From the NCBI RefSeq assembly GCF_008638365.1, contig NZ_VWVU01000008.1, forward strand, positions 62,001-126,000: 64,000 nt of DNA. The letters are read 5' to 3'. The notes beneath the pieces are model-generated. The model did not search any database and was not told the DNA's origin. It was given only the letters and a program-made list of their open reading frames with translations. The translations under genes were made by a program, and so were the position numbers. How positions within the stretch are numbered: the stretch's first letter is position 1; every line of letters starts with the position of its first letter. Below are positions 9,140-17,713 of the stretch, piece after piece. This DNA comes from Nocardiopsis quinghaiensis (GTDB lineage: Bacteria; Actinomycetota; Actinomycetes; Streptosporangiales; Streptosporangiaceae).

Positions 9140-9780
9140 GCGCCGACTTCGCGCACCTCGCCGACGAAGCGGCCGCCGTGTCCCCGTCCGCCGACTGGCT
9201 CCACGTCGACGTGATGGACAACCACTTCGTCCCCAACCTGACCTTGGGCCTGCCGATCGTGGAGTCCCTGCTCAAGGCGACCGACACCCCGCTGGACTGC
9301 CACCTGATGATCGAGGAGCCCGACCGGTGGGCCCCGGCCTACGCCGAGGCGGGTGCGGGCAGCGTCACCATCCACGCCAAGGCCGCCAGCGCCCCCGTGC
9401 GCACCCTGCGTGAGATCCGCCGCCTCGGTGCCCGCGCGGGACTGGCCCTCAACCCCGCCGAGGCGGTCGAGCCCTACGCCGACCTCATCGGCGAGATGGA
9501 CATGCTCCTGCTCATGACCGTCGAGCCCGGCTTCGGCGGCCAGAAGTTCCTCGACATGGTCCTGCCCAAGATCCGTCGGGCGCGCGAACTCCTCGACAGC
9601 CGCGACGCCTCCGTCTGGCTCCAGGTCGACGGCGGTGTCAGCGCCGAGACCATCGAGCGCGCCGCCGAGGCGGGAGCAGACGTCTTCGTCGCCGGTTCGG
9701 CCGTCTACGGAGCCCAGGACCCGTCCGGGGCCGTCGAGTCCCTGCGCTCCCTGGCCGCGGAGGCATCCGGACGGAAGTGA
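9109..9780 (+). CDS. rpe: ribulose-phosphate 3-epimerase
   Basis: Interconverts ribulose 5-phosphate and xylulose 5-phosphate in the pentose phosphate pathway. Hallmarks in order: [13 protein letters not shown], the metal/catalytic Asp in [37 protein letters not shown] and [13 protein letters not shown] with the second catalytic Asp. A TIM barrel of 223 aa, normal length. The GTG start lies directly after a -10 box, so initiation is probably leaderless. Ribulose 5-phosphate is also the substrate of the RibB half of RibBA encoded 3 kb downstream. Confidence 0.97.
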   Translation: MAIQISPSILSADFAHLADEAAAVSPSADWLHVDVMDNHFVPNLTLGLPIVESLLKATDTPLDCHLMIEEPDRWAPAYAEAGAGSVTIHAKAASAPVRTLREIRRLGARAGLALNPAEAVEPYADLIGEMDMLLLMTVEPGFGGQKFLDMVLPKIRRARELLDSRDASVWLQVDGGVSAETIERAAEAGADVFVAGSAVYGAQDPSGAVESLRSLAAEASGRK

Positions 9781-10013
9781 CCCCGTCCGGGACCCGGCCG
9801 GTCCGCGTCCGCCTCCCAGGCCACCCGTGCGCAACGATCCCGACACGGCCGTGCGCGCGGGTGGTGCACGTGCGGCCCGCGGCCCTAGGCTGTGCGACTC
9901 GTAGTCGTTGATTCCGCTTGGTCGCGGCTCCGTCTTCCCCTCCGGGTCCACGCGTGCGGGGGAGCGGCGCGGCGTGAGCGCGTTGCCAGGCGCGGACCCG
10001 TGAGGAGTGCGCG

Positions 10014-11135
10014 TTGAACGCTTGGACGGCCGAGCACGTGGCCCTGGACGTGTTGTGGGAGGCGGAGACCGCCCCCGTCCAGTGGCTCCAGGGGCTGGGG
10101 GACTGGCTCGCCCACCCGATGGGGGTGGTCACCCATCTCGGCTCCCACACCGTCGTCATCGTCGTGCTCACCCTGGTCTTCTGGTGCGTCAGCCCCGGGC
10201 TGGGCGCCCGGCTCTTCCTCGTGGTCGCCTCCTCCGGCGCGCTGAACTACCTGTTCAAGTCGGTGCTCTACGGTGCCCGCCCCTCCTGGTTCGACGCCCA
10301 TATCAAGGCCCACGCGAGCCACGGCAGCTTCGGTGTCCCCTCCGGGCACGCCCAGGGCGCCATGGTCACCTGGGGCTACCTCGGACTCCGGTCCGGCCGC
10401 CGTGCCGTGCTGTGGGCGGCCGTCGCCGTCATCGCGCTCGTCTCCCTCTCGCGGATCTATCTGGGCGCGCACTTCATCAGCGACGTCCTGGTCGGCCTGC
10501 TGCTGGGCGCGGCCGTGCTGTGGGCGGCCCTGCGCTGGGAGGAGCGGATCGCCGCCTGGTGGCTGGGACTGAGCACGGTCCGCTGGGTGGGCTGCGCCCT
10601 CGCCGTCACCCTGCTGCCCTGCCTGGCCGCGACCCTGTGGCAGCTGCTGGTGCGCGACGGCTGGGCGGTGCCCGTCGAGTGGAACGGCGCCACCCCCATC
10701 GATCCGGCGGGGGAGACCCTCACCGGCCTGTACACCGTCTGCGGCGCCCTGCTCGGCGGAATCGTCGGCTTCACCCTGCTCGCCGGACGCGGCTGGTACA
10801 GCGCCGGGGGCACCCTCGTCTCGCGGGCCGCCCGCTTCGTCCTCGGCATCTCGGTGGTCGTGCTCGTCCAGGTGGTCGTCGACATGGCCTTCGGCGGCCT
10901 GTCCGGGCTGGCCGAATCCGCCGCGGCGTTCGTCGCCTACGCCGGGATCGCCCTCTGGGCCTCCTACCTCGCCCCGGAGATGTTCGTGCGCAGCGGCCTG
11001 GCCGAACGGCCCCGGGCCCCGGTCCCGGCCGAGGGCCCCGCCCGGAGAACCGGGGGAGACGGTGACCGCGCCGACGCCGACACACCCGACACCGACACGC
11101 CCGACGACTCCTCTGACAGGGGCGAAATCGGATGA
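10014..11135 (+). CDS. PAP2-superfamily membrane phosphatase
   Basis: Integral membrane type 2 phosphatidic acid phosphatase/haloperoxidase-superfamily enzyme. All three active-site motifs are present: K-x6-R-P (KSVLYGARPSW, residues ~83-93), PSGH (GVPSGHAQG) and SR-x5-H-x3-D (SRIYLGAHFISD). Several additional hydrophobic segments follow, so 373 aa is long for the family; the C-terminal ~40 residues are hydrophilic and Asp/Pro-rich. TTG 10014 is preceded by GAGGAG (10002-10007). It lies between rpe and the rib genes, where ribD is found in related genomes, but upstream of the FMN riboswitch. It is therefore not a member of the FMN-controlled operon. The lipid or polyprenyl pyrophosphate substrate is unknown. 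Confidence 0.88.
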   Translation: MNAWTAEHVALDVLWEAETAPVQWLQGLGDWLAHPMGVVTHLGSHTVVIVVLTLVFWCVSPGLGARLFLVVASSGALNYLFKSVLYGARPSWFDAHIKAHASHGSFGVPSGHAQGAMVTWGYLGLRSGRRAVLWAAVAVIALVSLSRIYLGAHFISDVLVGLLLGAAVLWAALRWEERIAAWWLGLSTVRWVGCALAVTLLPCLAATLWQLLVRDGWAVPVEWNGATPIDPAGETLTGLYTVCGALLGGIVGFTLLAGRGWYSAGGTLVSRAARFVLGISVVVLVQVVVDMAFGGLSGLAESAAAFVAYAGIALWASYLAPEMFVRSGLAERPRAPVPAEGPARRTGGDGDRADADTPDTDTPDDSSDRGEIG

Positions 11136-11205
11136 TTCGTGTCACACCGACTATGTGTTCCGGCTGACGAGGGGTTAGGATCCGAATCGTTGAGACAACA
11201 GTCAA

Positions 11206-11337
11206 ACACGTGCTCCGGGGTCGGTGTAATTCCGAACCGGCGGTGACAGTCCGCGACCCGGCCGAATCCATCGGCCGGTTGAACCGGTGAAATTCCGGTA
11301 CCGACGGTGAAAGTCCGGATGGGAGGCAGTACGTGTC
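11206..11337 (+). promoter_or_regulatory. FMN riboswitch (RFN element)
   Basis: The conserved RFN core is nearly complete: CTCCGGGGTCGGTGTAATTC (11212 on), CCGGCGGTGACAGTCCGCGA, a variable stem near 11259-11281, then GAACCGGTGAAATTCCGGTA, CGACGGTGAAAGTCCGGATG and GGAGGCAGTACG. The closing stem P1 pairs ACACGTGCTCC (from 11206) with the GGAG/ACGTGT side ending near 11337. It binds flavin mononucleotide and controls ribE and the genes behind it. No clear terminator hairpin with a U-tract separates it from ribE, so translational control or an I-shaped terminator in the following ~110 nt is the likelier output. This element fills most of the 320-nt gap between genes. Confidence 0.95.
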
Positions 11338-11455
11338 GGGACGGTCCGCCTGTCGCAGCGCCCCTCGCGCGCGGTAGAGCCGGTGCCGCCTTGCCGTGGA
11401 CCCGTTCCACACCCCTGACGCCCCGGAGCCGACCAGGCGAAGGGAAGGCAAGGGC

Positions 11456-12082
11456 GTGTTCACCGGAATCGTGGAAGAACTCGGCGAGATCGTCTCCATC
11501 GAACCAGCGGGCGGCGAGGCCCTGCTCCTGACCGTGCGCGGACCCCTGGTCGGCTCCGACGTCGGCCACGGCGACTCCATCGCGGTCAACGGCGTGTGCC
11601 TGACCGTCGTCGGCCGCGACGGGGACACCTTCACCGCCGACGTGATGAAGGAGTCGGTGGACCGCTCCAGCCTCGGTTCGCTCACCGTGGGCTCCCCGGT
11701 CAACCTCGAACGCGCCGCCCGCGTGGACGGCCGCCTCGGCGGCCACATCGTCCAGGGCCACGTCGACGGCACCGCCTGCCTGCTCTCCCGGAATCCCGGC
11801 GACAACTGGGACGTTCTGCGTTTCGGGCTGTCCTCCCACCTCTCCCCGTACGTGGTCGAGAAGGGTTCCATCACCGTCGACGGCACCAGCCTCACCGTCT
11901 CCGCGGTCAGCGACCCCGGAGCGCGGGAGGAGTTCTTCGAGGTCAGCCTGATCCCCGAGACCCTGCGGGCCACCACCCTGGGGGGCCTCACCGCCGGAAC
12001 CACCGTGAACATCGAGGTGGACGTCATCGCCAAGTACGTCGAGCGGATCACCGCCGTGGCTTCGACCCGTCCACGGGCGTGA
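11456..12082 (+). CDS. ribE: riboflavin synthase alpha chain
   Basis: Dismutates two 6,7-dimethyl-8-ribityllumazine molecules to riboflavin. The protein shows the internal duplication of two lumazine-binding barrels. The N-terminal half has [11 protein letters not shown] and VNGVCLTVV; the second has [13 protein letters not shown] and [11 protein letters not shown]. Length is 208 aa, as expected. GTG 11456 is preferred over GTG 11396 because the conserved family N-terminus (M-F-T-G-I-V-E) begins there and a purine-rich AGGGAAGG lies just upstream. First gene behind the FMN riboswitch. Some species call this gene ribC. Confidence 0.96.
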   Translation: MFTGIVEELGEIVSIEPAGGEALLLTVRGPLVGSDVGHGDSIAVNGVCLTVVGRDGDTFTADVMKESVDRSSLGSLTVGSPVNLERAARVDGRLGGHIVQGHVDGTACLLSRNPGDNWDVLRFGLSSHLSPYVVEKGSITVDGTSLTVSAVSDPGAREEFFEVSLIPETLRATTLGGLTAGTTVNIEVDVIAKYVERITAVASTRPRA

Positions 12083-12179
12083 GCCCCGGCCCGGCACACG
12101 GCACCGGGGGGCGGACCCGCGCGGGCGGGCCGCCACCCGGCACACCATCTCCACCCACGAGTCACCCCAGGGAGCGGCC

Positions 12180-13469
<1,290 letters not shown>

Positions 13470-13574
13470 GGCCGGCCCCCGGGACGGGCGGGATCCCGCG
13501 AGGCGGCCCGGGGGCGGGACCACGGCCGACGGCCCGGGCGGTCCCCTCCACAGCACAGACAGAAAGCAGGACCC

Positions 13575-14048
13575 ATGAGTGGTGAAGGACGTCCGGACGG
13601 ACGGGCCGTGGACGCCTCCGGGATGTCGGTGGGCATCGTCGTGACCCGATGGAACGCCCCCGTCGTCCAGCCGATGCTCGCCAACGCCCTGGACGTGGTG
13701 AGGGCCTCGGGGGCGGCGGCGCCCGCCGTGGTGGAGGTCGCGGGGGCGGTCGAGATCCCCGTGGTCGCCCAGGAGCTGGCCCGACAGCACGACGTCGTGA
13801 TCGCCCTGGGCGCGGTCATCCGCGGCGGCACGCCCCACTTCGACTACGTGTGCCAGTCGGTCACCCACGGTCTGACCGAGGTGGCCCTGCGCCACTCCAC
13901 CCCCGTGGGCAACGGTGTGCTCACCTGTGACACCCTGGAACAGGCGCGTGACCGTGCCGGCCTGCCGGGGAGCGTCGAGAACAAGGGCGCCGAGGCCGCG
14001 CTGGCCGCCCTGGACACGGCGGTGGTCCTGCGCGGTCTGCGCCGCTGA
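13575..14048 (+). CDS. ribH: 6,7-dimethyl-8-ribityllumazine synthase
   Basis: Condenses 5-amino-6-ribitylaminouracil with dihydroxybutanone phosphate, forming the icosahedral or pentameric lumazine synthase. Diagnostic segments are VVEVAGAVEIPVVAQ, IALGAVIRGGTPHFDYVC (with the phosphate/substrate-binding RGGTPHFDY), VALRHSTPVGNGVLT and ENKGAEAA. Length 157 aa. Last rib gene of the cluster. ribD (pyrimidine deaminase/reductase) is not in the window and must be supplied elsewhere. Confidence 0.97.
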   Translation: MSGEGRPDGRAVDASGMSVGIVVTRWNAPVVQPMLANALDVVRASGAAAPAVVEVAGAVEIPVVAQELARQHDVVIALGAVIRGGTPHFDYVCQSVTHGLTEVALRHSTPVGNGVLTCDTLEQARDRAGLPGSVENKGAEAALAALDTAVVLRGLRR

Positions 14049-14134
14049 CCGGACCGGGCCGCGCGGGGGAGCAGTGTTCCCGGTGGTCGGGCGGTCGCTC
14101 CGAGCAGGCGGGCCGGTCAGGAGTGGAGTAGTCG

Positions 14135-14617
14135 GTGCGGACGAGGGAACAACCCGTGGACGAGGCGTCGAAGCAGCCGGTTCTGCCCAGGACGTGGCGG
14201 CCCCGGGCGGTGCGGTGGGTCGCCTACGGCCTTGCCCTGCTGATCGTGGCCACCCTGGCGGTGCTCGCCGTGATCATGCCGGGGGACTGGGGCCCCGTGG
14301 ACCGGTTCCTGATGGCGGGAACGGGCCTGGCCATCGCCGCCGCGCTGCACCTGCTCGCCCGGCCCCGGCTGGTGGCCGCGGAGGAGGGTGTGACGGTGGT
14401 CAACAGCATCCGCACCCATGTCTTGTCGTGGGCCGAGGTGGTGGACATCCGGATGCCGGTCGGTGAGCCCTGGCCCTCGGTGGACCTGTCCGACGGGACC
14501 ACCCTGGCGGTGATGGGCGTCCAGAGCGCCGACGGCGAGTTCGCCCACCGCGGCCTGGCGGAGTTCCGTGCGCTGCTGCACGACCACGGAGAGGCCCCGG
14601 AACCCGGGCACTCGTAG
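14135..14617 (+). CDS. PH-like domain membrane protein
   Basis: Two hydrophobic segments (residues ~27-48 and ~56-74) are followed by a small beta-rich cytoplasmic domain of the bacterial PH6 type (PF10756), containing the motif HVLSWAEVVDIRMPVGEPWP. Homologues follow ribH in several actinobacteria (the position of Rv1417 in Mycobacterium tuberculosis), so the gene probably belongs to the rib transcription unit, although its role is unknown. GTG 14135 has AGGAG ~12 nt upstream; GTG 14156 is a possible alternative. Confidence 0.8.
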   Translation: MRTREQPVDEASKQPVLPRTWRPRAVRWVAYGLALLIVATLAVLAVIMPGDWGPVDRFLMAGTGLAIAAALHLLARPRLVAAEEGVTVVNSIRTHVLSWAEVVDIRMPVGEPWPSVDLSDGTTLAVMGVQSADGEFAHRGLAEFRALLHDHGEAPEPGHS

Positions 14618-14628
14618 GAACCTCCCGA

Positions 14629-14663
14629 GGGAGCCGCCGGATTCCTGAGGATCGGGGGCTCCC
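14629..14663 (+). terminator. weak intrinsic terminator after the rib operon
   Basis: GGGAGCC (14629-14635) pairs with GGCTCCC (14657-14663) around a 21-nt loop that can pair partly with itself. No U-tract follows. It lies just after the PH-like gene and before the promoter region of xdhC. Confidence 0.4.
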
Positions 14664-14731
14664 GCGGTGTTGCCCGGGACACGTAGTTTGGTACTGGGAG
14701 CCACCTGACGGAACGTGGAAGAGGGTACCGC

Positions 14732-15892
14732 GTGCGCGACATCCGAGCGGCCGTGTCCGACCTGTACGCATCAGGCGAGACGTTCGCGCTGGCCACGGTG
14801 ATCGACACCTACAAGAGCGCCCCACGCGACGCCGGCGCGGCGATGCTGGTCAGCGCCTCCGGCGAGGTCGTGGGAAGCGTGTCCGGCGGCTGCGTGGAGG
14901 GCGCGGTCTACGAGGAGGCCCTGGAGGTCATCCGCACGGGCGTGCCGGTGCGCCGCACCTACGGGGTCAGCGACGACGACGCCTTCAGCGTGGGACTGAC
15001 CTGCGGCGGGACCCTGCACATGTTCGTCGAGCCGATCAGCCGGGCCACCTACGCCCAGCTCGGCTCGGTGATCGGCGCCGTCGACGAGCACCAGCCCGTC
15101 GCCGTGGCCACCATCGTCTCCGACCCCTCCGACGAGGACCGGGTGGGGCGGCGCCGCGTGGTGTGGCCCGGCCACGCCGAGGGCGGTCTGGGCAGCGACC
15201 GGCTGGCCGACGCGCTGGACGACGACGTGCGGGGCATGCTCGCCCAGGGCAGCACCGGCCTGCTGCGCTACGGGAGCGACGGGCAGCGGCGCGGCGACGA
15301 ACTGGAGGTCTTCGTCCAGTCGTTCGCGCCCGCGCCGCGCATGCTGGTGTTCGGCGCGATCGACTTCGCGGCGGCCGTGGCCGACCTCGGCACCTATCTG
15401 GGCTACCGGGTGACGGTGTGCGACGCCCGGCCGGTGTTCGCCACCGCCAAGCGGTTCCCCACCGCCGAGGAGGTGGTGGTCAAGTGGCCGCACGTGTTCC
15501 TGGACGAGATCGCCGACGAGATCGACGGGCGCACCGCCGTCTGCGTGCTCACCCACGACCCCAAGTTCGACGTGCCGGTGCTCAGGGCCGCCCTCGGAAC
15601 CCGCGCGGGCTACATCGGCGCGATGGGATCGCGGCGCACCCACGAGGACCGGCTGGAGCGGCTGCGCGAGGCGGGGGTGGAGGAGGCGGCCCTGGAGCGC
15701 CTGCACTCGCCGATCGGCCTGGACCTGGGGGCGCGTACCCCGGAGGAGACGGCGGTGTCGATCGCCGCGGAGCTGGTGCGCGACCGGTGGGGCGGCAGCG
15801 GCCGCGCGCTGCGCGAGACCAGCGGCCGGATCCACCACGACACGCCGAGGTCATCCCTGATCCCGGCCGGATTCGGTCACTCCGCGGAGTGA
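14732..15892 (+). CDS. XdhC/CoxI-family molybdoenzyme maturation protein
   Basis: Family of molybdenum-cofactor chaperones for xanthine dehydrogenase or aerobic CO dehydrogenase-type hydroxylases. The N-terminal XdhC/CoxI domain has SAPRDAGAAMLVSASGEVVG, SVSGGCVEGAVYEE and LTCGGTLHMFVEP. The C-terminal Rossmann domain has MLVFGAIDFAAAVADLG, CVLTHDPKFDVPVL, RAGYIGAMGSRRTHEDR and GLDLGARTPEETA. It is full length at 386 aa. GTG 14732 follows GGAAGAGGG. The neighbour is a MocA-like cytidylyltransferase, so the pair likely serves a molybdoenzyme whose structural genes lie outside the window. Confidence 0.93.
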   Translation: MRDIRAAVSDLYASGETFALATVIDTYKSAPRDAGAAMLVSASGEVVGSVSGGCVEGAVYEEALEVIRTGVPVRRTYGVSDDDAFSVGLTCGGTLHMFVEPISRATYAQLGSVIGAVDEHQPVAVATIVSDPSDEDRVGRRRVVWPGHAEGGLGSDRLADALDDDVRGMLAQGSTGLLRYGSDGQRRGDELEVFVQSFAPAPRMLVFGAIDFAAAVADLGTYLGYRVTVCDARPVFATAKRFPTAEEVVVKWPHVFLDEIADEIDGRTAVCVLTHDPKFDVPVLRAALGTRAGYIGAMGSRRTHEDRLERLREAGVEEAALERLHSPIGLDLGARTPEETAVSIAAELVRDRWGGSGRALRETSGRIHHDTPRSSLIPAGFGHSAE

Positions 15893-15898
15893 ACCGAA
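15872..15898. other. strong dyad over the xdhC stop codon
   Basis: TTCGGT plus the 14-bp palindrome CACTCCGCGGAGTG, then ACCGAA with one bulged A, form an almost perfect inverted repeat. It could be a terminator hairpin with a CGCG loop or a protein-binding site. No U-tract is present. Confidence 0.4.
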
Positions 15899-16017
15899 AC
15901 CCGCCTCGGACCGAAGCGCCTGGTCACGGCGAGGATGTGGGAACCGTCACGTGAGGAGCCCGGACCGGCTGTGTCAGACGGCTCACCCGGCGCGTCCCCG
16001 CGTGGCATCATCTCGTC

Positions 16018-16653
16018 ATGGGTACTGGGGACGCGGAGGACCGGAAGTGGACGCGTGCTGGCCGGGTGGCGGGCCTGCTGTTGGCGGCGGGTTCGGGGAG
16101 CAGACTCGGGCGACCCAAGGCGCTGGTCGAGGTGGGCGGTGAACGCCTGGTCGACCGGGGCGTGCGCACCCTGACCGAGGGCGGATGCGCTCCCGTGATG
16201 GTGGTGCTGGGCGCGGCCGACACGGCGGTCGACGGCGCCCACACGGTGCACAACCCCGACTGGCGGACCGGTATGGGGTCGTCGGTGCGCGCCGGGATCG
16301 ACGCCCTTCCCGGCACGGTGGACGCCGTGCTGATCGCGCTGGCCGACCAACCCCTGGTCACCCCCGAGGCGGTGCGCCGCCTGGTGCGCGCGCACGAGCA
16401 GGGCGCCCGAGCCGCGGTGGCCACCTATCACGGCAACCAGCGCAACCCGGTGCTGCTGGGCCGCGAACACTGGTCGACCGCCTACACCATGGCCGTGCAC
16501 GACGTGGGAGCGCGCCCGTTCCTGCGGGCGTACTCGCACCTGGTCACCGCCGTGGCCTGCGACGACATCGCCAGCCCGGAGGACATCGACACCGCGGAGG
16601 ACCTGGAGCGGCTCAGCGGCGTACTGGGCCGTGAGCCCTCCGGATCGGGGTGA
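16018..16653 (+). CDS. MobA/MocA-like molybdenum cofactor nucleotidyltransferase
   Basis: A nucleotidyltransferase of the MobA-like NTP transferase family (PF12804), 211 aa. The NTP-binding signature LLLAAGSGSRLGRPKALVEV is at residues ~20-39. The metal-binding Asp is in IALADQPLVTPEAV, and PVLLGREHW and CDDIASPEDIDTAEDL follow the MocA pattern. It likely transfers CMP to molybdopterin (MocA) to make the cytosine dinucleotide cofactor for xanthine/CO dehydrogenase-type enzymes; this is inferred from family and from the adjacent xdhC. A MobA-like GMP activity or an unrelated nucleotidyl transfer cannot be excluded. Confidence 0.82.
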   Translation: MGTGDAEDRKWTRAGRVAGLLLAAGSGSRLGRPKALVEVGGERLVDRGVRTLTEGGCAPVMVVLGAADTAVDGAHTVHNPDWRTGMGSSVRAGIDALPGTVDAVLIALADQPLVTPEAVRRLVRAHEQGARAAVATYHGNQRNPVLLGREHWSTAYTMAVHDVGARPFLRAYSHLVTAVACDDIASPEDIDTAEDLERLSGVLGREPSGSG

Positions 16654-16674
16654 GGCGCGGCCGGCCGGCGACGG

Positions 16675-17586
16675 TCAGCCCAGGGCCTCGGCGGTGATGC
16701 CGAACGTGTGTTCGGTCGACTCGCCCGGCGCGAGCACGATCAGGTCGGTTCCGGTCGCCAGCGCGTTGGGCGGGCAGGTCATCGGCTCGGCCGCCAGGTG
16801 GGCCCGGTGGTCGGCCCCGCCGAGGGTGTCGGCGCTGAACAGCTGCAACCAGCCGAAGCTGGCGTCACACCACAGTGACACCCGGTGCTCCGGGCCGCTC
16901 GCCCGCACCCACGCGCGCCCGTCGCCGTCCCGCTCCAGCGCGGAGAAGGCGGTGTCCAGGACCGTGTCGCCGAGCTCGCGGCCCGGCGGGCGGAAGTCGA
17001 GCGGGCCGCCGTCCACCGGGACGGGCGCGCCCGACGGCAGCATCTGCCCGTCGACCGGTTGCCGGGCGCCCGCGGTGACCTCCAGCGTGAACTCGCCGCG
17101 CTCGGCCAGCGCCGACAGGGGTTCGCCCAGGGTCAGGTAGGGGTGGAAGCCCAGCCCGAACGGGGCGGGCGAGCCGCCCCGGTTGCGGGCGGTGGTGGTG
17201 ACCTCCAGCCCCTCCCCGGTGAGCCGGTGGGTGACGGCCAGTTCCAGGGGGAAGGGGAAGCCGGGCGTGCCGTCGAAGTCCAGGCGCAGCGTGGCCGCGT
17301 CCGCGGACACCGCCTCCGGAGACCACGTCCGGTCGTGGACCAGGCCGTGGATGGCCGTGCCCGTGGCCGGGTCGTCGGGTTCCAGGTGGTACTCGGCGCC
17401 GCCGAACCGGTAGCCCTTCTCGGTCACCCGGTTCGGCCACGGCGCCAGCACCTGGCCCTGGAAGGCCGTGGGGCCGTCCTCACCGTAGGGCCAGACCACG
17501 TCACGGCCGCGCCAGGTGAGCGACCGCAGAGCCGCTCCCGTGTGGTCGATGCCCGCCCGGTACTCTCCGGCGTGCAGTTCGATCAC
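16675..17586 (-). CDS. aldose 1-epimerase family protein
   Basis: Mutarotase of the galactose mutarotase superfamily, interconverting sugar anomers. Candidate catalytic residues are the His in TAIHGLVHDRTWSPE (first base), FGLGFHPYLTLGEP (second His) and the Glu in AAEPMTCPPNAL near the C-terminus. About 303 aa. GTG 17586 is favoured because AGGTGG lies 5 nt upstream; GTG 17595 in the same frame is possible. It lies downstream of the kinase gene on the same strand with a 118-nt gap. The exact sugar is unknown; no galactose operon is nearby. Confidence 0.87.
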   Translation of the reverse strand: MIELHAGEYRAGIDHTGAALRSLTWRGRDVVWPYGEDGPTAFQGQVLAPWPNRVTEKGYRFGGAEYHLEPDDPATGTAIHGLVHDRTWSPEAVSADAATLRLDFDGTPGFPFPLELAVTHRLTGEGLEVTTTARNRGGSPAPFGLGFHPYLTLGEPLSALAERGEFTLEVTAGARQPVDGQMLPSGAPVPVDGGPLDFRPPGRELGDTVLDTAFSALERDGDGRAWVRASGPEHRVSLWCDASFGWLQLFSADTLGGADHRAHLAAEPMTCPPNALATGTDLIVLAPGESTEHTFGITAEALG

Positions 17587-17713
17587 GTCACCCACCTGTC
17601 ACCCGCTTCTCCGTCGTGTCCTTCCGGCCGTACGCCGAACCGGGTGATCATAGCCCACCACCGCCCCCGACGGTCGCACCCCGCACGCGGCCCCGGGCCT
17701 CCCGCGCCCGCGC

